Shown: positions 1 through 12,730 of the stretch, piece by piece
How positions within the stretch are numbered: position 1 is the first letter of the stretch
Layout of the letters: each line of letters begins with the position of its first letter
From: Rhodamnia argentea
Lineage: Eukaryota; Streptophyta; Magnoliopsida; Myrtales; Myrtaceae
Length of the DNA: 64,000 nucleotides
Direction of reading: 5' to 3'
Assembly: GCF_020921035.1 (NCBI RefSeq)
Contig: NC_063156.1
Location: forward strand, 25,964,283 to 26,028,282
Notes under the pieces: model-generated
The model's input: the letters and a program-made list of their open reading frames with translations, nothing else
The model's database searches: none
Told to the model about the DNA's origin: nothing
Translations under genes and position numbers: made by a program

Positions 1-232
1 ATTTTATGCTTCTCGAGGCATGATATCGAGTATTGACCCTTGAGGTTGCGGATCGATTCATTTGCACCGCTCTATATCTTAGTTTTTTTGACCCCTTTTA
101 GACACTCAGATGATATCTCAGAGATAATTTTCTCGAACCTTTTGTCTACTAAAGTTTGCAAGCCACCGGATGAAATTGCATTATCTTGGTTTTGTGATCT
201 GAGATCTCGCCTACTCTCCTTTTCATGATTTT

Positions 233-472
233 AGATTTATAGAACTCATGGGAGGTCACATATCCATCGAGAGTGAAGGCCACGACAAGGGCACCAACGT
301 CAGTTTCATCGTCAAACTACAGAAATGCAGCAATGCAAATGACCCGGCAGCCCACGAGACTTCACCTAGAGCTCAGTCTAGTCATGGAAGCGCCGATTTT
401 GCACGGCACAAACCTCTCAGAGATACTGACAGAACAGTCCCTTCCAGCTCCCCATATCAAAGAAGTTTTTGA
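233..472 (+). CDS. ERS1-like ethylene receptor, last coding exon (partial gene or remnant)
   Basis: The frame after a pyrimidine-rich stretch ending in AG (about 210-232) reads RFIELMGGHISIESEG, then DKGTNVSFIVKL. This is the G2-box end of the histidine-kinase ATPase domain of plant ethylene receptors. The tail continues through HGSADF to a stop after PYQRSF, which is how ERS1-type receptors end; ETR1-type proteins go on into a receiver domain, and none is present here. The family binds ethylene in the ER membrane and represses the response through CTR1. The preceding exon, expected to encode the GLGLAIC motif, is visible only as a weak, stop-containing likeness at about 165-205. The window edge cuts off the rest, so this may be a real 3' end with an upstream intron or a decayed fragment. 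Family assignment is fairly sure; whether the gene is intact cannot be judged. Confidence 0.55.
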   Translation, partial: RFIELMGGHISIESEGHDKGTNVSFIVKLQKCSNANDPAAHETSPRAQSSHGSADFARHKPLRDTDRTVPSSSPYQRSF

Positions 473-2399
473 AGTCTCAAATGCGAGTGCTTTATTCTAA
501 CGGCGTATCCCAACGAGGTAGATTTTTCGTATGATCCAGTAATTGTTACATACCACTGTGGTGGATTGGGATGAATTCGCTAGAACGCCGACGCGAGTGT
601 CCAAGCAATCTTGTGAGTATAAACTTTGACTGTTTCGGTAGAATTACTGTTGATCCCGGCTCAGTTTTCTTGACGTCTGCATTTGCCCTACTTAGTCCTA
701 GGAACCGCCCATGACGCACTTTTGTATAGATTGGGATGATTCCCACCGATGGAAATTCACATTCTCTATACGCGGAGCAATGACTTAACATGTGCTTTAA
801 GAGTAGTTCTTAGCAAAATCAATTATCAAATCACTTCCCTTCTGCAACTTTATTAGTACTTTAGTAGCAATAATTGTTATCAGACTCGCTGTTGTTTTCC
901 TTTCTCCTTCTGGACGGGGATCTGGGGCGCCGTCCGAATTGATTTTGCTTATTTGCACCTGCCCGAGGACTATGCCGAAGAGATCCGCTCTGGCTGAGGA
1001 AAAGAACATCCACAGTATCGAAGGCGGCTCGAGCAGCTCTCGGAATTACTAGCCTTATTTTTGCAAATGATATCTCAAAAGCTTTTCACAAGAACCTCTC
1101 ACTCAGATTTACATGCCATGGGAGCTTGATTAGAGGAGCTCTCCATTTTCTGGCCAAAATATGTATCTGATCTCGAGTTTTCTTCGCAGGCAATGGGTAT
1201 AAAATCTAGATTAACACGACTTGATATCTGCCGGTAGCTTTCCCTTGTTCAAGAAAGCATTTGAGATTGGGACAACCTTTGTTCATGCGACCCTACTCAA
1301 AACTAGTTTCTAGGCCAAAGATTAAGGGAGACGGTACTGCGCGAATAATAACCATTCTTTCCTCAGGTTCTAATTTTAGACAGAAACGAAAATTTTTATT
1401 TCTACTCTCTAGATGAATTTTTTTTGCAAAAATACGCGTTTCACAACAATGCAAAATTCCTGTTTTCGAAACAAAAATTCGTTTGATAATATAAATTTTT
1501 TAAGTTTTAACAACTGCTGAACCTCGGTTCAGACCGATGGATGGCGAACAGCGAATGGGAACTGAGGACCGAAGGCTGGCGAACTGTGCCAGGGACATGT
1601 TATAGAGTCCAACGAAGAATTTCACGTCCTCTACTGCAGAAGAGGATTATTATTATTATTTTTTGTTGAAAAAGAGGGACTTAATTCAAAACATCATCTT
1701 TTTTACCATGTTTTCGGGTCAATTTTCTTGATAGACAAGATTAACACAATGCTTGCTGTTCATGTGACGTCATTTTGGCTAAAGGAGGGATACTCTATTG
1801 CCTGTTTCAAGCAAAATAAAAGCATTTCAGCTGAACCATTCCAAACAATATCAACTTGCTTTAATAGTTTAATCCGACGCAAGATAAACCCCCCACATGG
1901 TCATAGAAGACCGCGAATCGCCACCATTTTCAACCCTGGTCATTCGAGTACACAAACCAGGGCATACAAAACTCTACACTATCACAACAAATGTACCTGC
2001 TACCGGTGATGTACCCTGCCGCATCGACCATGGATGGGCGTTACCCGCTTCCAATGCTGCCATTCCCTCTTTTCTTTTTCAGAGAAAAACTTCATACATA
2101 CAAATGGAAAAAGCGCATAGATGAATCTAACGAAATGAGTACGGATGAATCAGGGAAAAACAGCCACACCCGAGTATTCGAATTAAGTGCAATACTAAAA
2201 GAATGAAATCCACGGTAATAATTGGAAAGACAAGGATCTAAATAGAACTTTGAAAATCATCAGACTCCGTCTTTCTACCACATGAAACAGTAAGTTCCAG
2301 AACAAACAGAAACAAGTAGGCAAAATTAATCTAACATAGTTACTAAAGACACAAGGAACACCAAAATTTGTGTACTCTTCAGTGTTCTTCATAACGGTT
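473..2399. other. intergenic, no gene recognised
   Basis: Short open frames on both strands show no recognisable domain. About 1380-1500 is an AT-rich repeat-like segment (gaaacgaaaatttttatttct...caaaaattcgtttgataa) that resembles the sequence near 51830-51960. About 2190-2399 is presumably the 3' UTR of the minus-strand RPL19 gene. Confidence 0.4.
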
Positions 2400-4482
<2,083 letters not shown>

Positions 4483-4568
4483 CTCCCTCTCACCTCTCTC
4501 TCTCTCTCTCTCGCTGGTCGATGCTTGGGAAAAGCAGAAGAGGAAATAGAAAGCAACAAAGGTGGAGT

Positions 4569-4630
4569 GTTATATACCACAGCTTCGGCCTAGGGTTTTT
4601 CCAGAGCTTCTTCTGTTGATGGGCTGGGCT
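4569..4630 (-). promoter_or_regulatory. RPL19 promoter: TATA, telo-box and double site II
   Basis: Reading towards the minus-strand gene, two overlapping TGGGCT site II cores lie at 4620-4630. A telo-box (AAACCCTA on the minus strand) is at 4591-4598, and a TATA-like TATATAAC is at about 4570-4577. Site II plus telo-box is the known signature of plant ribosomal-protein and other growth-linked promoters, and TCP factors are the established site II binders. A CT/GA-rich leader follows at about 4493-4512. Confidence 0.8.
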
Positions 4631-4699
4631 TCGTGTAGCCTTTCATTGTATTTTACACTCACGACCTTTGATTTACTGAGGTTGCAATACTGAAAAATA

Positions 4700-5000
4700 A
4701 GACAGAATCGCCTTTTTCTTATTGGATTTGATAAGTGCTACAAAAAACCTCAATATGATTCGCTCCTGTAATATCTACTTTAATTTTTTGCCCCACAAAA
4801 AATTTCAAATCGGTATATCCAACTTGAGGGCAAAATGTGGCACAAGTGTACCGATTCAAACATTTTTTATTGCACTAAAAATTAATCTAGGGTAAATGTG
4901 ATACGGATTATACTAGTTTGATATTTTTGGTGAGCCAAAAATTAGTTTGAAGTTGACGTTAAATAGACATCAATTTAGGATTCCCAGTGATGCTAATCCC
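4700..5000. other. AT-rich intergenic DNA, possible old repeat
   Basis: Low-complexity AT-rich spacer between the RPL19 promoter and the next gene. It includes a poly(T) run near 5000-5014. No gene signal is seen. Confidence 0.35.
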
Positions 5001-5227
5001 TTTTTTTTTTTTGTATGTGAAAAGATTAATTATTTCGACAGCGAATAACAATCATCGCTGATTAATATTCGAATGTTGCCTCCCACCAAGATCCCCACAC
5101 CAACGTGCAGACATGTAAAGCATTCCCAATGCGATCTGTTTAGGCACTATAAATGGACGCTTCCGATACATATAATGTGCAGAGAGAGTTTGCCGGCCTT
5201 AGAATCCAAACTCCGTTTCAAACGGGA

Positions 5228-5954
5228 ATGGCTCTTCTTGCTCACACCTGTCTCGCCAATTGTTTGCTGCTTCTCTTGCCCCTGTTTGCAGTTGTTTTTG
5301 CCGCCGCCGATATCGATGCTTATGGATCCGGGTTTGGCCTCGAGAAGCCGAAACTACGTGGAGACCGAAGCTTCCTCTCCACAAACATCGGGATTCAAGG
5401 AGTCATCTACTGTAGATCGGGCTCGAGGCTCATCCCGCTCCGAGGTACCTAATGAGTTCATGTTCTCTCCATGCCGGTGTCTGATCTTCTGCAGTCATTG
5501 TCTGTTTGAGCTCACTTGTCTTCCATTAGCTAATGAGTTAAATTCCATATATGGTAATAAATAAAATCACGGGTAAGTCACAATACACGTGACAACTGCT
5601 TTTCCAAAAAGGCGAACAGAGATTGAATACAATAACATGATTCCAGGTGCTCGGGCGAGGGTGACGTGTTTGGCCGTGGATGGGCGAGGGTACGAAACCG
5701 CTCCATTCTGCATCGTGAGCAGGCTGACCGATGCAAATGGCTATTTTTTGGCAACCTTGTCACCATCGGAGGTCGAAGATAACTGGAAGCTCACACAATG
5801 CAAGGCTTTCCTGGAGTCCTCTCCCTCAGAGACCTGCAAAGTCCCAACGGATGTGAACAGGGGGGTCACCGGCGCTCTTCTTTCATCCCGTCACCTCCCG
5901 AGCAACAAGAGAATGGAATGGTTCTCCGTGGGGCCTTTTGTCTATACCTCGTGA
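5228..5954 (+). CDS. pollen Ole e 1 / extensin-like secreted protein, two exons
   Basis: Exons 5228-5444 and 5647-5954 join in phase through a GTACCT...CCAG intron of 202 bp and encode 174 residues. Residues 1 to about 26 form a hydrophobic signal peptide (MALLAHTCLANCLLLLLPLF...). The mature part starts near DIDAYGSG. The Ole e 1-type fold is suggested by IQGVIYCRSGSRLIPL before the exon junction, then ARVTCLAVD, the LTDANGYFLATL strand, LTQCKAFLESSPSETC, and the VGPFVYTS ending. The conserved Cys residues pair in the family. Members are secreted cell-wall proteins, some arabinogalactan or proline-rich; no Pro-rich domain precedes the module here. A TATAAAT at about 5147-5153 lies roughly 75 bp upstream of the ATG, which favours this start over an upstream in-frame ATG at 5153 that overlaps the TATA box. 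The precise role is unknown. Confidence 0.86.
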
Positions 5955-6733
5955 TGACGAAGACTCCATTCTTAACAGGGGAATCTGAGAGCTGATAATG
6001 GGGTGGATTATGGAGAAACGAGGCTACTATTTTTCTGAGGTTGTGGTCTAATTGAAGTTGATTAGTGTGATTAGGGCTTCTGGCTCTTTGCCAATAGCTT
6101 AAGATTCGATACTGGCATGTGACCAGAAGAGTACTGCCCGTCGCTTCAATCACTTAACAACTGTTCAACCAAAGAGGCCAGATGAAACTATTGAGTGGTT
6201 CTCTTACTTAATAAGATAATAAACAAGTATTGCAGGGTCGGATTCCGACCCATATTAGCTCACTTTATGTGGGACCATGATCTAACGGCTCGTGCGGAGT
6301 GGACTGAAGTAGATCGTGAGTACCAAAAAAACGTTAGATGAGTGGCCAAACGGCTAGCAAAACAAAGAAAACTCAGAGGGGTTCATGCGTTTTTCTGTCT
6401 GCTAGTTCTGTGCCAGAAATAATATAAATCCATATCTGACTATTACCAAATCCATAGTCTTAACTGGCAATTCACGAGAACATTACCTTCATATGGATGG
6501 AATCAAGCACTCTGCACAGCCATGGACATACGGGATGCTCGAGTCAACGCGATCAGTTCCAATCTAACGCGCTGAGCAGAACATTTTGCAGGCAACAAGT
6601 GCAGCAAAAAACAAACATTAAGCATTCTAGTTGGCCGAAACAATAAGCATGTTGGCAAACAAATGGTCTCATGCAAATTACAAGGAGGTGCGGCTCAAAG
6701 GAGAGATGAATCACCAGCAGATTCCAGCCAAAC
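5955..6733. other. intergenic, nothing recognised
   Basis: No coding or repeat structure that I can name. The sequence up to about 6733 has no counterpart in the right-hand IPK2 duplicate, so it lies outside the duplicated unit. Confidence 0.35.
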
Positions 6734-7187
6734 AAGGACAGCAGACAAGCATGGCCATTGAGAAATATAATAATGAATCAGAGCACATGGAGCCATCTCG
6801 TTATTGGCAAGAAAAAAGATGGCAGGCTAACTAATATTTCGATCAGTTAATGAAAGAGCCCAATGCCAAAAAAAAAAAAAAATGCATGTTGGGTCTTTGG
6901 AATAGTTTGAATCATTTTGATAATAATCAGTTTGATCTGTTTTACCGAGAAGGTCTATGGTTCGAGTCTGTATAGCCCTGCATATAACTAATATTACAGT
7001 TTATTATAACTAATAGAAGACGCGTACCGATGAGAAGTCGACTCCGCATGAGCTACGACTAATTCAGAGTGTTATTATACCTAGTCTGAACCCCAAATCA
7101 GAGCACGAATGCAATTAGTCTCCAGTTCCCACTGGGAGGCCTCGCAATCAAGTTCTGCTTCTGTGTTGCTCTTATATAGGCCTTTTC

Positions 7188-8060
7188 CTATGCGAGCTTC
7201 ACTTCGCACTTTGTACACTTGTTATCTTCATCAACAATGTCACCTATAAACTTGATCAAAGAACAGAGGCCACCCAGGAAGTTGTGATCGATCACGCCGT
7301 GGCCATCCACCACATGTGCAAAGTCCACCAGTTTAAGTTTTGGGTCTGCACAGCCATCCAAAGCCGACTCCCCGTCATAAAAGATGAGGATCGAACAAGA
7401 ATAGAAGTGATAATTTGTCTGAACCTCGAACCATTGCTTCAGCCGTGACAATTGTGCCAATATCCCACCCCCGTGACTGTAGACTGTTGATGCATACAAA
7501 CAATCCGGATCCGCATTTGAACCCAAAGACAAGTTAGAAGAAACGAACTTCCTCAGAGCCAACCTGACATCGTCCGCGTTAAAGCTATCAACAACCTTCT
7601 TGACAGGTTGCCAAAACGCGGCTTTGCTACTCTGATATGCCTTGAGCCCCGAAATCCTGAACCCCAGTGAAACGCTTGTGCCCTTTCGATCTTTCTCTAA
7701 GCACTTCTGGATGTACTTCTCAGAGGCCTCGGGATACCATGTTCTGGATCCCATCTTGATGTCCATGACAGATGGGTTCACACGACCCGCGACGAGATCC
7801 TCCAGAACCATGTGAGGTTGAGGACCCGATCCATCAGACGCCTCTATAATCTGAGTTCCGTGAAACACGGGAAACAATTCGCGAATGTCACTTGGGATCT
7901 CGGTATTGGAACACAATGAGTTGTAAAAGGCCACTTCTGTGTCTCCACGCTGATCGCTCTGGAGAGGCTTATAGAAGCGGCCCAAATCATCCACCAGCGG
8001 CCCCAGTGTTCCGCCATCTGCTCGGTGACCGGCCACTTGATGATCCGGGACCTTGAACAT
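7188..8060 (-). CDS. IPK2: inositol polyphosphate multikinase (IPK2/IPMK)
   Basis: An uninterrupted 290-residue frame starting MFKVPDHQVAGH, the conserved N-terminus of plant IPK2. The catalytic signature P-x-x-x-D-x-K-x-G is PSVMDIKMG at residues 96-104. The SLGFRISG strand is at 131-138, the metal-binding DFAH at 246-249, and GVIDHNFLGGLCSLIKF near the C-terminus. Enzymes of this family phosphorylate IP3/IP4 at the 6- and 3-positions on the way to IP5/IP6 and inositol pyrophosphates, in nucleus and cytoplasm. The open frame extends 55 codons further upstream, but that part matches no family member. A TTTGTACAG acceptor lies about 45 bp before the ATG and a GGTATGTG donor at about 8606, indicating a spliced 5' leader as usual for plant IPK2. 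The coding region is intronless. No lesion is seen, so this is likely the working copy of a tandem pair. Confidence 0.92.
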   Translation of the reverse strand: MFKVPDHQVAGHRADGGTLGPLVDDLGRFYKPLQSDQRGDTEVAFYNSLCSNTEIPSDIRELFPVFHGTQIIEASDGSGPQPHMVLEDLVAGRVNPSVMDIKMGSRTWYPEASEKYIQKCLEKDRKGTSVSLGFRISGLKAYQSSKAAFWQPVKKVVDSFNADDVRLALRKFVSSNLSLGSNADPDCLYASTVYSHGGGILAQLSRLKQWFEVQTNYHFYSCSILIFYDGESALDGCADPKLKLVDFAHVVDGHGVIDHNFLGGLCSLIKFIGDIVDEDNKCTKCEVKLA

Positions 8061-8736
8061 GGTGTGAATGATGCGCGAAAAATTCTTCAAGCTTCTATCT
8101 GTACAAAGCAACAAACCCACTCTTGATTGATCACAGCCAAATGAACTTCTAAGTGTAAATCTACATAAATGGGTAACTGCTCCAAGAATGACTTTATGCA
8201 GGATGCTTCCTTTCCTTGCAGGCAATTAACGAAAATAATAGAAAACAGAATCTGACTGAAATTTCATGTGCAAGCGCAAAGAGAACAACAAAACATGGGC
8301 TTTATAGGTAGACCGAAGAACTAACAGAGGCGACAATTTAACTACTAAACCAATAGAAAGGCGAGCCATAAGTCTTCGCACTTTACAAAAACAATCGAAG
8401 GCCACGGCATTTTGGACACCGTCAACAAGTATTAACGACGATTTCCTCGGAGAAAAGTACACTTTCAGTTTCAGACAATCCCTCTTTCTGCGAACTCAAT
8501 CGGCACCCGAATTTGACCACATTGCCATTGATTCACAAACCTAATCGCTGAAAACAACAATCGACTATATCTCAGGGAATTGCAGCAATCAAGATTCACA
8601 TACCGCGGAGTGGGCCACGCCAGGGACGAATTTTCCAGGTCGGAGGCGAAGCTCTTGCACGTGAAAAGTCGTCGCCAACGATGAGGGCCCAGAAGAGAAG
8701 AGAGAGAGAGAGTTAGAGCGAGATGCCGCCGCTAGT

Positions 8737-9100
8737 GCCGCCCTATCACGTGGAGGAGTAGCACCTCTTTGTCGCTACACACAGAGACATCATGCACTTC
8801 GCCTTCTTTTTCTTGTAAATTCTTTTTTCCCGAGGAGAGGAACAACCTATCTATCAGTATCACCGGCCAGATGTATGTCGAATCTGACCCAAAAACAAAA
8901 AGGAGGAATGTCCATTGGACAAACAGGAAATCGAATCTCGAAAAAAAGAAAGAAAGAAAGAAAGGGAAAATGGAGAGCGGCGAGAGAGAGAGAGAAGAGA
9001 GAAACGCTTCGGCCTAGGGCTTTCAGAGCCGCCCCTTCGATGATGAGCTGGGCTTCGTTCAATCTCCATGCTCGTGACCTTGAAATTTTAAGACACAGTT
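8737..9100. promoter_or_regulatory. copy-specific upstream region of intact IPK2, with RPL19-promoter-like segment
   Basis: This stretch replaces the about 45 bp found in the other IPK2 copy. It contains a palindromic G-box CACGTG near 8748-8755 and a (GAAA)n/GAGA tract at 8940-9000. At 9007-9057 a block 'cttcggcctaggg...agagc...gctgggcttcgt' closely parallels the RPL19 promoter block at 4583-4635, in the same orientation. The site II core TGGGCT survives, and the telo-box is changed (tagggctt). Confidence 0.5.
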
Positions 9101-9432
9101 CGTGGTCGAAGGGCCCGTACGATGTATGCGGGGCCCCACCCTAGATTAGTGGCAAAATCTATATATATATCCTCGGAATTCTTAACGTAATTTGAAGTGT
9201 AATTTTTCTTCGACTTTTATTAGTTTTTTCCCCCATATCTGATATTTCTTTCCCCAAATGCCCATTTAAAATTAAGATTCTCAAGAATCTCACATGCAAA
9301 TGAAAATAATTGCGTCTATCGAGTATTAAGGCGGGACTACCGATTAGAGTGAAATCGTGTTAATACACAAATATTAAATATCGATGTGCAAATATAGGGA
9401 ATCTGGAAACTTATGGAATTGAATTTAGCAAA

Positions 9433-9655
9433 TTATGGTTCCGTCTGTTTCATCGAGAATGAATACTTTTGAAGGTATTGTTTGAAAAATATAGCTTTAA
9501 ATAATTAGTTAATAGATAATATTTTTACTATCGATAATATTTGATATTTAATATTTTTACAAAAGATGAAAATATTTTTATTAATTAATTATTTGAAATG
9601 ATATAAATGAATATTTTTTTAAAAACTATTTTTTCAAATCAGTCATATCATGTTG
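9433..9655. mobile_element. MITE-like element, family 'gtttgtttcgtgaaaa'
   Basis: AT-rich segment with degenerate inverted ends (ccgtctgtttcatcgagaatgaat... / ...tttttcaaatcagtcatatcatg). It resembles better preserved copies at 31925-32160 and 41512-41757. A truncated copy sits at 15325-15428 at the right edge of the duplicated unit. Confidence 0.45.
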
Positions 9656-10023
9656 GACGAGAATTCCACGCCAAGGCCAACGCCAATTCCATGACGTTGA
9701 ATGCCTTACACGTGATTATGGTTAATGAGATAACTTTATGCTTTCTTCTTTTTAATTTTTTTTTTTGTGAATTTCCTGCCAATGTGTATAATTTGCGAGA
9801 TTTATTAGACTCAGGCAAATGAGTTCGCGCGCAATGCAGGATGAGAGCGCTGAGGGGAGACAGCCAGCGATTCTCCATGGCCGATCACCATCACCTTCTT
9901 CCTTCTTCACTTCATCTCTCCTCTCTTCGCGCCTTGGAAGTTCGAATGCTCTGACTCGCTCATGGTTAAAACTCAAACCTCTCTCGGCGAACACTTGAGA
10001 GCTTCATGGCAGAGAGATAGCAA
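9656..10023. other. spacer between the two IPK2 units
   Basis: Unique sequence between the duplicated units. Short open frames have no recognisable domain. Confidence 0.35.
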
Positions 10024-10471
10024 GAGGACAGTAGACAAGCATGGCCATCGAGAAATATAATAATGAATCAGAGCACATGGAGCCATCTCGTTATTGGCAA
10101 GAAAAAAGATGGCGGGCTAAGCGATATATCGATCAGTTAATGAAAGAGCCCAATGCAAAAAAAAAATGCATGTTGGGTCTTTGGAACAGTTCGAATCATT
10201 TTGATAATAATCAGTTTGATTTGTTTTACCAAGAAGGTCTACGGGTCAAGTTCGTATAGCCCTACATATAACTAATATTATAGTTTATTATAACTAATAG
10301 AAGACGTGTACTAATAAGAAGTTGACTCCGCATGAGCTACGACTTATTCAGAGTGTTACTATACCTAGTCTGAACCCCAAATCAGAGCACGAATGCAATT
10401 AGTCTCCAGTTCCCACTAGGAGGCCTCGCAATCAAGTTCTGCTTCCGTGTTGCTCTCATGTAGGCCTTTTC

Positions 10472-11344
10472 CTATGCGAGCTTCACTTCGCACTTTGTAC
10501 GCTTGTTATCTTCATCAACAATGTCACCTATAAACCTGATCAAAGAACAGAGGCCACCCAGGAAGTTGTGATCGATCACGCCACGGCCAGCCACCACATG
10601 TGCAAGGTCCACCAGTTTAAGTTTCAGGTCTGCATGGCCATCCAAAGCCGACTCCCCATCATAAAAGATGAGGATCGAACAAGAATAGAAGTGATAATTT
10701 GTCTGAACCTCGAACCATTGCTTCAGCCGTGACAATTGTGCCAATATCCCACCCCCGCGACTGTAGACTGTTGATGCATACAAACAATCCGGATCCGCAT
10801 TCGAACCCAAAGACGAGTTAGAAGAAACGAACTTCCTCAGAGCCGACCTGACATCGTCTGCGTTAAAGCTATCAACAACCTTCTTGTCAGGTTGCCAAAA
10901 CGTGGCTTTGCTATTCTGATATGCCTTGAGCCCTGAAATCCTGAACCCCAGTGAAACGCTCGTGCTCTTTCGATCTCTCTCTAAGCACTTCTGGGTGTAC
11001 TTCTCAGAGGCCTCGGGATACCATGTTCTGGATCCCATCTTGATGTCCATGACCGATGGGTTCACACGACCCGCAACAAGATCCTCCAGAACCATGTGAG
11101 GTTGAGGACCCTATCCATCAGACGCCTCTATAATCTGAGTTCTGTGAAATACGGGAAAGAATTCGCGAATGTCACTTGGGATCTCGGTATTGGAACACAA
11201 TGACTTGTAAAAGGCTACTTCTGTGTTTCCGCGCTGATCGCTCTGGAGAGGCTTATAGAAGCAGCCCAAATCATCCACCAGCGGCCCCAGTGCTCCGCCA
11301 TCTGCTCGGTGACCAGCCACTTGATGATCCGGGACCTTGAACAT
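10472..11344 (-). pseudogene. IPK2 copy 2, broken by one in-frame stop
   Basis: Collinear with the intact IPK2 over all 290 codons, with no indel. Codon 78, Ser in copy 1, is TAG here (11113-11111). The rest stays open to the same terminal stop at 10472. The P-x-x-x-D-x-K-x-G motif is kept, but the DFAH motif has become DLAH and nearby VDGHG has become VAGRG. An internal ATG (Met84 in the sequence HMVLED) could open a 207-residue fragment, which would still hold both catalytic motifs but lack the N-terminal lobe. The spliced 5' leader is conserved and a TATA-like box lies upstream. A sequencing error or segregating null allele would look the same; otherwise this is a young pseudogene. Confidence 0.88.
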
Positions 11345-12029
11345 GGTGAGAATGATGCGCAAAAAATTCTCCAAGCTTCTATCTGTACAAAGCAACAAAC
11401 CCACTCTTGATTGATCACAGCCAAATGAACTTTAAGTGTAAATCTACATAAATGGGTAACTGCTCCAAGAATGACTTTATGCAGGATGCTTCCTTTCCTT
11501 GCAAGCAATTAACGAAAATGATAGAAAACAGAATCTCTGACTGAAATTTCATGTGCAAGCGCAAAGAGAACAACAAAACATGGGCTTTATAGGTAGACCG
11601 AAGAACTAACAGAGGCGACAATTTAACTACTAAACCAACAGAAAGGCGAGCCATACGTCTTCGCACTTTGCAAAATCAATCGAAGGCCACGCCATTTTGG
11701 ACACCGTCAACAAGTATTAACGACGATTTCCTCGGAGAAAAGTACACTTTCAGACAATCCCTCTTTCTGCGAACTCAACCGGCACCCGAATTTGACCACA
11801 TTGCCATTGATTCACAAACCTAATCACTGAAAACAGCAATCGACTCTATTTCAGGGAATTGCAGCAATCAAGATTCACATACCGCGGAGTGGGCGACGCC
11901 AGGGACGAATTTTGCAGGTCGGAGGCGAAGCTCTTGCACGTGAAAAGTCCTCGCTGACGTTGAAGGCCCAGAAGAAGAGAGAGAGAGAGTTAGAGCGAGA
12001 TGCTGCTGTCGGATCCCAACCTCCATCCC

Positions 12030-12048
12030 CTTTTTATAGGGGGGAAAC
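12030..12048 (-). promoter_or_regulatory. TATA-like box of IPK2 copy 2
   Basis: Minus-strand CCCCTATAAAAAGGGG-type sequence located about 30-40 bp before the GA-rich leader shared by both copies. The corresponding place in copy 1 has been replaced, so the two copies have different core promoters. Confidence 0.5.
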
Positions 12049-12084
12049 AGGTCGTGGTCGAAGGGCCCGGACGATGTATGCGGG

Positions 12085-12086
<2 letters not shown>

Positions 12087-12124
<38 letters not shown>
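12087..12124. repeat. (AT)n microsatellite at insertion edge
   Basis: A continuous AT dinucleotide run, placed exactly where homology to the left IPK2 unit stops. Confidence 0.9.
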
Positions 12125-12128
<4 letters not shown>

Positions 12129-12730
12129 AGGACCCCGAGAGGGGGGGGGAGGGAGGCGGGGACCCAAATAAGGGCCTGAACTATTTTGATTTTTTTAAAT
12201 AAGTATTTAAAATAGACTTTATTTCAAGGAACGACATGAAGTGACTTTTATTTTTGTCTTTTATCATTATAATTTATTTCTTTTATTTCTTTCTTTTTGT
12301 TTTTCCTTTTTTTCCCCTCCCAGTGCAATAGCGAGGGACGCCTGAGCCGGCGCTGGGCGACCCTTGCCCCGACTGGCGTCGGGTGAGGGCTTTCCTAGCT
12401 AGAATTGGCGAGGCAACCCTCGCCAGATGCTGGCCTCACTAGCCCAAGCGATGGTGAGGGCTACTTTTATTGGGTGCACTGGACAACACCGAGAAGTCAA
12501 TCTTGAAGAGACTCAAAAGAGGGTCAAGATGAGGGTGGTTGATCTTTTTAAGTGCATCGAAGAAGCCGAGGTAGAGCCGAATCTCTGGTCCATGCCCTTT
12601 CACAGTGCTTGTGAGGCTTTTGCGGTATTGGTCAAAGATGGTGGACCTCCTGCACTTTTGGGGCCATGCACTGAAGTTCCTCGTATAAGAATCATCAGCA
12701 GTCGGAGCTGTGACTGCTGCTTTGAAAGGA
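12125..12730. other. unassigned inserted DNA left of the organelle-like block
   Basis: Contains a G-rich stretch (12135-12165) and a GC-rich 'gcgaggg...cctcgcc' core like those of dispersed elements elsewhere in the window (21560-21800, 31190-31520). A coding-like stretch follows (FIGCTGQHREVNLEE...) that I do not recognise. Confidence 0.35.

Larger units (their letters stand above)
6734..9540. repeat. IPK2 tandem duplication unit, left copy
   Basis: Near-identical to the right copy beginning at 10024, starting at 'aggacagcagacaagcatggcc'. Homology runs through the 3' flank, the whole IPK2 gene and its 5' leader to about 8735. It resumes at about 9101 (cgtggtcgaagggcccg) and continues to about 9540. 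The stretch 8737-9100 is specific to this copy. Confidence 0.85.

Noticed and set aside
6940-6980. tRNA-like phrase 'ggttcgagtc'
   Set aside because: No cloverleaf arms could be built around it, and the sister copy at 10240 has lost the phrase.
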